A stretch of 64,000 nucleotides of DNA from Pictodentalium vernedei. Taxonomy: Eukaryota; Mollusca; Scaphopoda; Dentaliida; Dentaliidae. The stretch spans positions 791,384,823-791,448,822 of the forward strand of contig CM062296.1 of assembly GCA_031216915.1 (NCBI GenBank), read 5' to 3'. Shown here one piece after another: positions 54,811 through 64,000 of this stretch. A model generated the notes under the pieces. That model was given only the letters and a program-made list of their open reading frames with translations. It did not search any database and was not told the DNA's origin. Position 1 is the first letter of the stretch. Each line of letters begins with the position of its first letter. The position numbers and the translations under genes were made by a program.

Positions 54811-54919
54811 TTTTGTCGAAACACACCACCAGCAACTCTACAACTCTATTCAACAAAAAATATCGGGTTTAAAAATATTGAAGTTTTGCAACCTTGTACA
54901 CATTTTCTTTGACTTCTGA

Positions 54920-55190
54920 TCCTTTCTGACGTCAAATCATATAGGTTTTGATATGTTCGTTTTGTAAAAAAGATACCGGGGGTTTGTTTTTACAGTAGCA
55001 AGTACCTGGCTCACGCGTTTTCTTGTCCACCTTTGTCATTCCCAATTAACATCGAAATCGTTCCAATGAGGGATCACATCATATGGTTTTGTTGATTTTT
55101 TTTTTAAAATTGAACAAAAAACCCCAATAAATAAAATAATAAATTTTTGATATGGTGTGTATTGGGCAACGGGTTACGGAGGATCAGTAC
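54920..55190. repeat. Possible ancient family A MITE
   Basis: TCGTTCCAATGAGGGATCAC, ATATGGTTTTG and a terminal TTGGGCAACGGGTTA are faint matches to family A core and end. Heavily mutated. Confidence 0.3.
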
Positions 55191-55194
55191 TAAT

Positions 55195-55200
55195 TTTATT
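55195..55200 (-). promoter_or_regulatory. Candidate poly(A) signal of the PAN gene
   Basis: AATAAA on the minus strand, about 135 bp beyond the stop codon at 55334. It lies in a short hairpin (ACTAATTTTAT- with partner). Confidence 0.4.
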
Positions 55201-55333
55201 CAACAGCCCACAGGGTTATTCGATAAAATTAGTACTCACCCTTCCCCCAAATACAAAATAGACTTGCCCTGCGGCTATAAACAGTTTCATAAGCAATAAT
55301 CCTATTCACAAATGCAGTGATAAATGGTTTAAA

Positions 55334-55593
55334 CTAAGCACAGTTTCTCTGATAATGGTGAACTGAAGCACTATATTTGTATGATGACGGCGCCACATTG
55401 GAGACATCAACCTCCTTAAGGTAGCAAACAGCAAACCAGTACTCCCAGTCGTAAGACCGACACGTGAACCAAGCTGATTTACAAAGATTGGCACACGCCC
55501 CAGCACTGAAAATGGCAATTGCACTAGATTTATCGTAACCCACAATATGTCTATTTCCATACTTCCGAAACGTGTTTCCAAACTGGACACAAT
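55334..55593 (-). CDS. Terminal exon with a PAN/apple domain
   Basis: On the minus strand a good acceptor (TTCTATTTTCAG) ends at 55594. The exon then runs in phase 1 to the stop TAG. The 86 residues from DCVQFG to YQRNCA have six Cys in PAN/apple order: an N-terminal DC, GACANLC, FTCRSYDWEYWFAVCYL, and a final NCA. Such modules occur in secreted or membrane adhesion proteins and lectin-like or protease proteins of invertebrates, and phase-1 borders are usual for them. Upstream exons would lie to the right or outside the window; I did not find them. It is the only segment here that looks like an ordinary host gene. Whether it is expressed, or an orphan exon among transposons, cannot be told. 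Confidence 0.65.
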
Positions 55594-55639
55594 CTGAAAA
55601 TAGAATTACGAAGACATCATTTAGCACTGTGGCTAAGCG

Positions 55640-56020
55640 CCAGAAAAATGCTGGATCGTGACACGGTGGCCAAAAGTAACAAATTTGCTGGAGAGATAAG
55701 GTATACTACAAAAATTTGAAAAAAAGTTAATGCTTCAAACATTTAGTCACCGGAAATGACTTTGGGGATTTTATTTTCAACATGGCAGCTAAAACAGGCT
55801 ATTTTTTTTATAAACGGGACAGAAATTCTTTCTTTTGGAATTTGATACTTAAATCGTCTTATTAGCATTAATTCTACATTCGATTATATTTAAGGCCCCA
55901 CAAAGTAGATTTTCCGTTTCTCAGGCCATTTTTTGTAACATTTCATTTGTCCGGGCGTTTTTTCATTTTTTTATAATCATTTCTTTGCCATCAAAAGTTC
56001 ATGTTCTTGGTTCATTTTAT
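55640..56020. other. No gene recognised
   Basis: Possibly intron of the PAN gene. No further exon recognised. Confidence 0.4.
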
Positions 56021-56027
56021 GTTTTAG

Positions 56028-56300
56028 GCCTCATAATCTACAAAATAGCATAGGTCGTAGTGTATTTTGTCCCTCATCCCTTGATCCAAGAAGGCATTGC
56101 AATGCTAAAGCATTGCAAAGCCTTGTTGCAACCAAGGGTCAAATTTATCAGTTTTATTAATTTGGGTAATTTTAATTGTTTTTTTAAGTTTGCATTTGTT
56201 ATAAAAAGAGAGCATACGGCAGCCAAAAGGATCATGCGGGAGGGCCAGAGAAAAAGAATTTTAACTGTTTTTGGCTTAATGCAGAAAATATAATCTTAGC
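56028..56300 (+). repeat. Dispersed repeat, copy without SINE
   Basis: Matches 13126-13800: TAGGCCTCATAATCTACA, GCAATGCTAAAGCATTGCAAAG and TTATAAAAAGAG-GCATACGG. It gives the unoccupied version of the SINE site at 13.3 kb. Confidence 0.75.
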
Positions 56301-56905
56301 ACAATCATAAGTGATGCGAAGTAGCTTTGGTGACCAATTTTAAAAAAAATGATGGCCTTTTGCCAAAATGGTGGTCAAAAATCTATGGCAACAAACAAAA
56401 ATCCAAGCTACTTTTCCTTTCTGTCGAAAATTTATAGTTTCATTTTCTGTTAAAGATAATTTTTTATTTATATTCTAATTATATTTAATTCAGAACATAA
56501 ACAAAAGTTTAACTCAGTGACTATAAGTAGCTCTGACAGCCATTTGTTTTAAATGCCAGCCAAATGTCTACAATTTATTACAAAAACCAGGCTATAATAT
56601 ATTTCATTTGAAATGTGAAGACAATATTTTCTAATGATGATTTCTGGTACGCTCCTACTGTTCATATTGCAGAAACAAAAATATGTTAACCTTTCTAAAA
56701 AGTTGGTAAAGGCTATAAGTTTGTGTTCTCATTTTTCAAAATGGCTGGCATTTTTTTAAAATGGGAACCATTTTCCAAAATGGAGATCAAAATTTTAAAA
56801 TTTATGAGAAAATTTTACGTATTTTCATTAAAACTAGATTCTGATATTTTTCTGATCATGATTATATATAGAGATGTTATTTTTGTATTTAATTCATTAA
56901 AAAAT
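56301..56905. other. No gene recognised
   Basis: AT-rich. Runs of AAAATGG words (56340-56790) recur irregularly. Confidence 0.5.
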
Positions 56906-57623
56906 AATTTATTACCACTTTTGCGGGCGTTCCTAGCACATTAACAATATTTTACCGGGCGTTGAAACCTCGTAATGCTCAGCAAGTACAAGTCATGTGA
57001 CGTGTTGGGCCGTTATTGACTATAACAGCCCAACACGTCAATAACAGCCCGACACGTCTAAATATAGACAATGACGTCACATCTCTCAGCCGATCAACAA
57101 TATTTTTCCCAGATTTCCATTGGGATCGAAATTCAATTCGGATTTTTTTAATTAGTAAACACAATTAACACATTTGTTTCAAGTGTTTCCCTTTGTGTCA
57201 CGGATAGATAATATATCAAATATAGGAAGCGATACGCACAAAGTAAGTGCTGACATCTTTGATGAATAAACTCCTTGCCTAAAGTTCGCATTTCGAAGAT
57301 ATATTTCATCATCTAACTTCCCAAATTTCGTCGTAGACTGATCAGACATTAGTCATGTTACCCGGATTGTTTGTCAACAAATCAGACGATAGTGTCGCTG
57401 TTTTTTTTTATTCTAAAATGTCAAACTTCATTTATTTATCTTATTTCCCATATTATTTAATTGTAATGTACCCGATGTACGAAAGTGGCAATAATAGAAA
57501 TAACATGACTTTGTCGGGCATTACAGTGTATCAACGGCTCAACAGAAATGGTTAACAGCCCTTGAGCTTATTAGCGGCCCTCGACTTCGTCGCGGGCCAC
57601 TAATAAACTCTTGGGCTGTTAAC

Positions 57624-57775
57624 CATTTCTGTTAGGTTAAACATATTTTTATTTGCCAAACAAATAAGTTGCAAATAGGGATTGGAGGACAAGTGCTTTC
57701 CACTTAGTATACCCTCCGCTCCCTTAACATGATACAAAAAATCAACATAATGGCGAAACAAACAAATGAGAGAAA

Positions 57776-57820
<45 letters not shown>

Positions 57821-58066
57821 CTAGAAAATCTAACTTCTCAATAAAAAGAGTGAGAGAGAGAGAAAAAAAGTGATTAATTGATCGATGTCCTTTCTGCACC
57901 TTGAGTCTGTCTCTGTTAATTTGATTTGATTTTCCATGCCGAGGGTCGACCAGGCGCAGCACTGAGTGGTTGCTACTACTACTACCACCATCATTACTGC
58001 TACAACTATAGATAATACTTTTACTATCGCGTTCAAATCTTACCACCGACATAACTCTCCTGCGGC

Positions 58067-58127
<61 letters not shown>

Positions 58128-58806
58128 TTTACATATTAATTTCCGTAATCATCCATTGGTTACACTTTAGCCGCCTAATCACGCGCCTTAGAAGTCGCAA
58201 TGAACTGCATGTGTTAGACAATACCAGGATGGAAACTCATTATCGAATCTTCGAGTGTTACGAATAAATTTTTGAACAAATTTAAAAAGTGAGGTATTAG
58301 TTTTATGTTCTAAAATGGGATCGCCGTACAATAAAATATCAACGGAGTTCAAATTAACATTAATTTCCAATAGTTTACCAATGAGAGCGTTGCGAGATTC
58401 TGAATAAAAGGGGCAAAAGAGTAAATAGTGCTCTGCGTCCTCAACAGCAGCTGGACAATGGGAACAGTATGGAGATTCGGAGATGTAATTGAGAAACTTA
58501 TCACTGTTCAAATCGCTACAACAAGTTCGAATTCTACTATGAATAATGTTGTATTTTCTGACACCACAGGAGAAGTATCCTGGAGGTCTCCCTTCAGGCG
58601 GTGATATGAGTTTTTTGAATTCATTGAGTGAACTGCTGTTTCGCACGGACACTGGTAGACTATTCCATGTTCCTGTACACGAGGGGAAAAATGATCTTTT
58701 GAATAGCTCTGTTCGCATGCAATAAGGCATAAAATCTGCCGAATTTCGAAGGTTATAACCAGATGTGTCACGAACTCTTCGTGGTAGTAATTCCTGCATT
58801 TCTGTT
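57624..58806 (-). mobile_element. 5'-truncated LINE with 10-bp duplication
   Basis: The duplication CATTTCTGTT at 57624-57633 and 58797-58806 bounds the insertion 57634-58796. Minus-strand coding sequence occupies the right part (58796-58188). The 3'UTR includes a (TTA)n tract (58065-58130), GA-rich repeats and an A/T tract at 57779-57825. The 5' end is truncated inside the C-terminal coding region. Confidence 0.85.
58188..58799 (-). CDS. LINE C-terminal domain, open frame
   Basis: 203 codons, all open: RDTSGYNLRNSADFMPYCMR, TELFKRSFFPSCTGTWNSLP, SLNEFKKLI, then CSDLNSDKF and the Cys/His cluster YCSHCPAAVEDAEHYLLFCP with ALIGKLLEI following. This is the C-terminal region found after the RT in CR1/jockey-like LINEs of aquatic invertebrates. 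The first codons lie at the truncation point and the Met is probably accidental. No intact RT precedes it, so it is a fragment rather than a working gene. The open frame suggests recent insertion. Confidence 0.8.
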   Translation of the reverse strand: MQELLPRRVRDTSGYNLRNSADFMPYCMRTELFKRSFFPSCTGTWNSLPVSVRNSSSLNEFKKLISPPEGRPPGYFSCGVRKYNIIHSRIRTCCSDLNSDKFLNYISESPYCSHCPAAVEDAEHYLLFCPFYSESRNALIGKLLEINVNLNSVDILLYGDPILEHKTNTSLFKFVQKFIRNTRRFDNEFPSWYCLTHAVHCDF

Positions 58807-59103
58807 GAGCCGTTAATACACTGTAATGCCCTTCAAAATCATGTTATTGTTATATTAACACTCCTCCATCCTCCAGAAATTAAGTGATGGAAAGTAGGTT
58901 TAAAGATTTCGATTTGAACTATTGTCAAAAAGGAGTCCTACCTCACTAACTCGTCCAGCAATACACTCAAACACAAAAATGAAGCTAATCATTTTAAGAT
59001 GGTTCCAAACCTAGGCCATTCATCAAATACTTGATGCATTTTCTACTGTTTCGCACATTTGGAGGTTTCCCTTTTTCTGTGCGAAAAATACTTTTATGGA
59101 ATC

Positions 59104-59349
59104 GAATGTCCAACCTAACGGCCAAAACCGAGCAGTGCTATTCACAAAAAAACTGCCATTCAGTTTTCATTATTTTATCATTATTTGCCCCCAAAACAAA
59201 GCCTATGACCCCTCATTGGAACGAGCTCGTCGAGCTCGTTCCAACGAGGAGTCATAAGCTATTTTTTTGACGCAAAAATATAAAAATTAGTTATTCAATA
59301 ATTTTGTTTGCAAGTAGTGTCGTCTGCTTTTCATGTTAGGTAAATGGTT
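59104..59349. mobile_element. Family A MITE, diverged
   Basis: Left end degenerate (CAACCTAACGGCCAAAACCG). The core GACCCCTCATTGGAACGAGC with partner is intact. Right end ATGTTAGGTAAATGGTT. Confidence 0.85.
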
Positions 59350-59359
59350 GAATTCCAAC

Positions 59360-59690
59360 GTCAATGTTCTTGAGATGCTGGAAATTTAAGTTCATTATGA
59401 TATTCCATTTTAGTGTTTTTGTTGTTGTCAGTGACGTTTCTGTTGTTTTGTTTACTTTTATATTACAGTTGAATATGTTCTGCCTGATTCTATAAATGGT
59501 CGAAATCAGTGGCCACGCAGGACTGAAATTTTCTGGTGCCACATTTGTAACCATTTGTGGATACTGCCAAACAAAGCGTGTTGGGGCCAAAACGTAATGG
59601 GGAATGGGGAGGGGGGGGGGGGTGTAATTATTTAATGGTCAGGATGAATGATGTCGGTACATATACCTGTTGTTGTATAATAAGATAATA
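59360..59690. other. No gene recognised
   Basis: A G-run lies at about 59610-59622. No gene seen. Confidence 0.5.
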
Positions 59691-59699
59691 ACAGAACAT

Positions 59700-59905
59700 A
59701 CTGGACCTAGCGGGTCACGGGTCTCTACCTCGGGCAGTAGTAGGAGAGTGATGGGTCGGCCCATAGAGGAAGGACCCCATGGGACGCCCCACAGGGGACC
59801 GAGGAAGGGAAAGGAGGGGAGAGAAGGGAAGTAGTAGGAGAGGAATGGATGGGTCCAGATTACCTGGACCCCGCATGGGACCTAGGAAGGACAAGTAGTG
59901 GGAGA
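59700..59905 (+). repeat. Purine-rich irregular repeat
   Basis: AGTAGTAGGAGAG, GGACCCCATGGGACG-type and GGAAGG words recur at irregular spacing. The strand asymmetry is strong (few pyrimidine runs on plus). Confidence 0.55.
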
Positions 59906-60269
59906 TGTGGATCTCCGTTTGTAGAAACCGCAAGCTTTTGCGTCAGTTGGCCTGCAGTGGTATACATCCACATCATAAGTATCCTACACTAGTCCCCACC
60001 AGTCTCCATCAGTCCCCAAACCACCACAGATTACTTTATTTCATTCGGATTTCTGGAGATATGATCACAGGCAGTTTCGTATATGTAAGGCATCCTAGCA
60101 ATACGGTGGACTATGGCCAATAGGGACTTAGAAAAATGGATTGGCCGACGAAGTGGTCGATAGAAGATGAGAGATAACTATTAATCCTGTAACAGAACTA
60201 CAAGTCAGTCGTAATCGTACAAAGCTTCAAGGGTGGTAGAAGACTATAAAACAATGTGCACATAACACC

Positions 60270-60540
60270 ATGTAGCACATGGCCACTTGTGACGAAAAAT
60301 GGAGTTTGTATAGTCACAGCCAAACCATAGAAGTGATTCCTCGAATATGGGGCTGGTGTCTGGTGGCATGTGCTTGTGTGTTAGTGCACAATGCGAACAC
60401 ATCACTTGCAGCAGATGCTGAATGTGCTGATATGTGCTTGTGTGCTAGTGCGCAGTGTGTCGCAATGTGAACACGTCACATGTTGCACATGGCACATGTT
60501 GGATGTGATGATATGTGATAGCGAACAATGTGAATACAAT
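60270..60540 (+). repeat. Diverged ~60-bp tandem repeat
   Basis: TGTGCTTGTGTG-TAGTGC-CA, AATG-GAACAC-TCAC and TGTGATGATATGTG words recur several times. It is not coding. Confidence 0.6.
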
Positions 60541-60797
60541 ATATGAAGCACACGCACATATGGGAATTGGAGGATATCAATAAAATGACGATGTAGTACT
60601 GGAGGATATCTGTTGGGAGAGAGTTGTAGTTGAAACCTGTGGTCCCTGCACCCAAGTACTTTGGTTGGAAACTGTAAGAAGGGTTCGATCGGCTTTTAGC
60701 TGATTTGTGTCCTGACCGTCGTCGAGTGAAGAGATGCGGAATTCTCTGCTTTGCAGATATTGTTGGAAGAGGCTTTCCAGACAAGAGAATAAAAAGA

Positions 60798-61144
60798 GAC
60801 ATGGGCAGTGGCGGCGCTACGGGGGGGGGGGGGGGGGGGGGCATGAGGGGCATTCCCCCCAAACGAAGGCTTTGCCCCCCCCCCAAGTTGCCCCCCAACC
60901 ATCTCGCATGCATTTCCATCCACCCTCACACACAAACACATTCAGTCACTCTCTCTCTCACACACACACCCTTCTCTTTTTTATTCCCAATAATTTCCCA
61001 TACACACTTACCCAAAGCCTCAGGCTAGCTGATGAACACATCCAGGCAGTAGAGATTTAAAGACTCGGATGCAGATACTTGTCTATCCATATCCCTTGTC
61101 TAAAAAAATTCATGGATTTCGCATTATGACAGACGGGCATTATG

Positions 61145-61186
<42 letters not shown>

Positions 61187-61478
61187 GCACAGACCCACCA
61201 GACGCGGATCCAGGATTTTTTGAAAGGAGGACCGCTAATTACCATTATATTTAGTCGAAACTTGGACCCAAAGTCCGTAATATAATTTTTTGGTTTGGTA
61301 CGTCCACAGGACGTACCAAACCAAAAAAGTATATTACGGACTTTGGGTAAAAATTGGAATACCTCATAACAAAGTAATGATATGATCCTTTACGTATTTG
61401 CCCCCCTTCATGGGAGTCTGCCCCCCTAGTTGCCCCCCCCCCCACAAAAAAAATTCTGGCGCCGCCACTGGACATGGG
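60798..61478. mobile_element. hAT-type MITE, 665 bp
   Basis: The element 60806-61470 starts CAGTGGCGGCGCTAC and ends CTGGCGCCGCCACTG (inverted). A perfect 8-bp duplication, GACATGGG, lies at 60798-60805 and 61471-61478. CAGTG ends and an 8-bp duplication are typical of hAT. It contains G- and C-runs near both ends, a (CT)n tract at 61148-61182 and an inner 80-bp palindrome at 61267-61348 (AAAGTCCGTAATATA ... GGTTTGGTACGTCC). No transposase. Confidence 0.9.
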
Positions 61479-61558
61479 GACCATTATTGCCCACGGGGGT
61501 GGGGTTGGGGGAGGGGTGGGGGGAGATATGGAATAGCTGAGAACATCGGAGCTCAACC

Positions 61559-61735
61559 TTGAAAATCAATTACAGAGTGATGTTTCAGACCTGCTCACAG
61601 TGTTAGAGGGACATAAAGTAGCATTGGAGTTTTTGCGTGATGCAACAAAGGGACGGATGCCACTGTATAAAGAGCTTGTGAAGATTACGTGTTTGTGTGG
61701 ATGCCTTACTAGTTTCACGCATTTCCGATGATAGG
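61559..61735 (+). pseudogene. Unidentified coding remnant
   Basis: A frame without a usable start reads LENQLQSDVSDLLTVLEGHK, VALEFLRDATKGRMPLYKEL and ITCLCGCLTSFTHFR, then two stops. It looks more like real protein than chance. Near 61970-62040 another frame shows a Cys-Cys-x-x-Cys-Gly-Lys-Glu-Phe knuckle. I cannot name the family. Confidence 0.3.
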
Positions 61736-62149
61736 ATACCGCTCAGTTCAATGGAACAGAGTTACCTGCGAGAACACGATAGTGTAATGAAGCTACTGAC
61801 GTATAATAGAATTTCCGTTGAGATAAAATGAAGTCTGTTACGGAAATGTGATTTTCCCTCCTCACTAATAACTTTATACCCAGCCGAAAAATGAAGGTAT
61901 CAAAGGGATGTACACGACGACAAATGCTCATTTTCTATCCCACCGTCGTCAAGAGTCAGTGATGACATGGAAGTTCATTGCTGCAGATATTGTGGAAAAG
62001 AATTCTACAGAAGTTTTTCACACAAAAAGACACGGAAATGATTTCTATCCCATGAGGCAAAAGGAAAAACCAAAGACTGGAACTGAACAGAAATATAAAA
62101 CTGGTGATACTTCTTTCTCATGCTGACTGACGTGAAACGAAAACTATGA

Positions 62150-62362
62150 TTAAGGCTTTACCCAACGTAACGGCCAAATCCGGCCAGCGCTATTCTCAAA
62201 AATCTCTAATTAATTTTCATTATTTTTTCATTTTTTTTCTCAAAAACATAGGTTATGACCCCTCATTGGAACGAGCTTGTCGAGCTCGTTCCAATGAGGG
62301 GTCATAACCTATGTTTTTGAGACAAAAAATGAAAAAAATTAGTTGTTCAATAATTTTTTTTA
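62150..62362. mobile_element. Family A MITE, right end lost
   Basis: TTAA at 62150-62153, start GGCTTTACCCAACGTAACGG (two changes). Core intact. The sequence leaves the consensus after TTCAATAATTTTTTT. Confidence 0.88.
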
Positions 62363-62369
62363 ACATGTT

Positions 62370-63390
62370 ATTATCGTACATGTACATGTAACAAGATACA
62401 TGTGTGCATGCGTTCAGTTTACCATTCGTGAGAGAAAATCATTCTCCCGTTACTTTATTTTGACTGCGAGTGGAAAATGCACCTTGGGTATTTTGGAAAG
62501 ACGGCGGCGTAGAGAGTCTGCCACTTGTTCGAAGACACATGGTTAGCTCACTTTAGGTCAAGGCACAGCCCTATTTCGCATCCCCGCCCCGCTTCCCCGA
62601 ACACCTATCACATTTTCAATGGCGTTCAAGAGTAAACGCGGACTTTGAAAAAGAACTGACGACTGCTGTTTTCCTCTGTTGCTGTGTGCCTGCTATTTCA
62701 TCGCCTCAGAACGAGCAATTCCCCGACTTTTCGCACTGTGTTACGCCGTGAGTCATTCACCACTGAATAAAGTTTTGTGCCCGGTCAATGATTCCCCACC
62801 CTACCAGTTATCACTTGAAGCATCACTGAATAAAGGCTTAAATTTAATTGCCCGGGTTTTGCACTCCCTCATTGTATGGATCTCAGTGTGTGGCATTTGT
62901 CCAAGCGACAAAAAACACAGCGGAATGAGTTTTGGGATTATTTAATTGCCATAATATTGTTAAATACGACAGTTTATAACTTCACTTGAAGTCAAAACAT
63001 AGCCTACAAAATCAACATAGCCCAATCGTTACAAAGATGTTGCTCATCGACTCATTTTCAATTGCAAGACATTTCGTCCCTATTAAGTTCGACCCAGACA
63101 ATAGTCATGCCATCGCGAAGAACATTCACATCACTGACCCGTGCCGATGCGTGTGTCTGCAGTTGACATATTAGAGACTTGAAGTTCATATTACGGGAAA
63201 AGAAGATTATTACTAAACCACGAAGGAGGGAGGTTTCCACCCCAAAATTATTCACAAGTTTAAGGGATTATCAGAATACGTCCAGTTTGAAAATCCCAAA
63301 CCCTCTTGTGACTCGCAGCCTCCATCACATCTCCATGACGCTTGGGTGCCTCAACCCAGTGCTCTATGAACCTTGCCCTACAAAAGATTA
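62370..63390. other. No gene recognised
   Basis: Short overlapping frames only (for example plus strand 62679-62945), no domain. Confidence 0.45.
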
Positions 63391-63391
63391 T

Positions 63392-63490
63392 TAGATAAAA
63401 TGTCCGATCGCCAAATTGGCCGATTGTCAAAATGTCCGATGGCTGGACGGAATGACCGATAGTTTTAGACAAAATGTCCGATGATCATTG
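63392..63490 (+). repeat. Short irregular repeat on AAATGTCCGAT
   Basis: AAAATGTCCGAT occurs at least three times, with related GACCGAT and GGACAAAAT words between. Confidence 0.65.
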
Positions 63491-63604
63491 GACAAAATAG
63501 ACGAAAAAAAAAAGATTCAGTTACTGACTAACTTTTATTGTATAAGTATATTCCTATATCCCGAATATTTGAATTTAATACGCCTGTGCGGCCTATTTTC
63601 CTGC

Positions 63605-63856
63605 TTAACCCTTTACCCAACGTAACGGCCAAAACCGGCCAGCGCTATTCTCAAAAATCGCCAATTAATTTTCATTATTTTTTTCATTTTTTGTCTCAAA
63701 AACATAGGTTATGACCCCTCGTTGGAACGAGCTCGTCGAGCTCGTTCCAACGAGGGGTCATAACCTATGTTTTTGAGACAAAAAATGAAAAAAATTAGTT
63801 ATTCAAGAATTATTTTTGCATGTGTCGTCTGCTTTTCAGGTTAGGTAAAGGGTTAT
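63605..63856. mobile_element. Family A MITE, near-consensus copy
   Basis: TTAA at 63605-63608, TTAT on the right. Ends CCCTTTACCCAACGTAACGG and GGTTAGGTAAAGGG. The palindromic core is essentially perfect. It is the best reference copy in the window. Confidence 0.95.
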
Positions 63857-64000
63857 AACATATGTTACGACTCCCTCAGATGAACTGAGCCTCAGTCGAT
63901 TACCCTGCCACTTGATAAATGCAAAGTGATTGATAAATACCCCTCCATCTTACTCGGGTGACTAGAAATCTGCTCTGTCACCGTATCTGCTGGGTGAAAA

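Larger units (their letters stand above)
56910..58870. mobile_element. Family C repeat, split by a LINE
   Basis: The left part (TTACCACTTTTGCGGGCGTT ...) matches 52046 onward. The hairpin left arm is at 57498-57633 (GTCGGGCATTACAGTG ... GTTAACCATTTCTGTT), and the outer right arm resumes at 58807 (GAGCCGTTAATACACTGTAA ... AAAATCATGTTATTG). The LINE lies at 57634-58796. Confidence 0.78.

Noticed and set aside
53201-58799. The LINE pieces at 53.1-54.3 kb and 58.2-58.8 kb as parts of one element.
   Set aside because: The C-terminal pieces at 51.1-51.4 kb and 58.2-58.8 kb are of different types, and the latter has its own 10-bp target duplication.

Overview
The window reads as an AT-rich, intron-bearing animal genome in a repeat-dense, gene-poor region. 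The SINEs carry a 5S rRNA-derived head and (AATA)n tails. The LINE C-terminal domains resemble those I associate with molluscs, and many short palindromic DNA transposons are present. A marine lophotrochozoan, probably a mollusc, is the best guess (inference; moderate confidence). Only one exon of a probable host gene was recognised: a PAN/apple-domain terminal exon at 55.3-55.6 kb on the minus strand. Nearly all other coding sequence belongs to transposons.

Layout. At 0.8-3.9 kb (minus) is a decayed protein-primed family-B DNA polymerase of Maverick/Polinton/adintovirus type, followed by a 5S-headed SINE, weak coding remnants and a 5'-truncated LINE (6.2-7.7 kb). At 9-13 kb are tandem duplications without genes. 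At 13.8-19.7 kb is a three-unit tandem array; a 4.24-kb fold-back element (15198-19434) is inserted in it, with 1.8-kb inverted arms and a 6-bp target duplication. Each arm end carries motifs typical of housekeeping promoters. At 20-25 kb are diverged repeats. At 26-30 kb are a SINE, MITEs and nested palindromes. At 29.9-32.6 kb is a ~160-bp tandem array split by a dead Tc1 transposon. At 34-40 kb are MITEs and a second LINE fragment. At 40.4-43.4 kb a tRNA-headed SINE is split by a MULE that itself holds a 507-bp retroposon. At 45.7-50.0 kb lies an apparently complete PIF/Harbinger transposon with two convergent open genes. At 50.8-54.8 kb a LINE sits inside a MITE and has itself been hit by three further MITE insertions. 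The rest holds more MITEs, a LINE insertion with a 10-bp duplication (57.6-58.8 kb) and a hAT MITE with an 8-bp duplication (60.8-61.5 kb).

Recurring families named here: A, a palindromic TTAA-flanked MITE (CCCTTTACC ends, about 11 copies); B, a Tc1/mariner-like MITE (TA-CAGT ends, 7 copies, one of them split); C, a palindromic repeat with AACATGATTTTG ends; D, a MITE ending TAC(A/T)GTTAAAAC; E, a TTAA-flanked MITE ending CCCTTTGA. The SINEs form a mosaic: a 5S-derived or a tRNA-derived head, one shared body, and one of two tails.

How the parts work together: only the Harbinger element looks capable of a full function, with a DDE nuclease plus a MADF/Myb-like DNA-binding partner. The short MITEs depend on transposases that are not in this window. 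The nesting gives a relative order of insertions at several loci.
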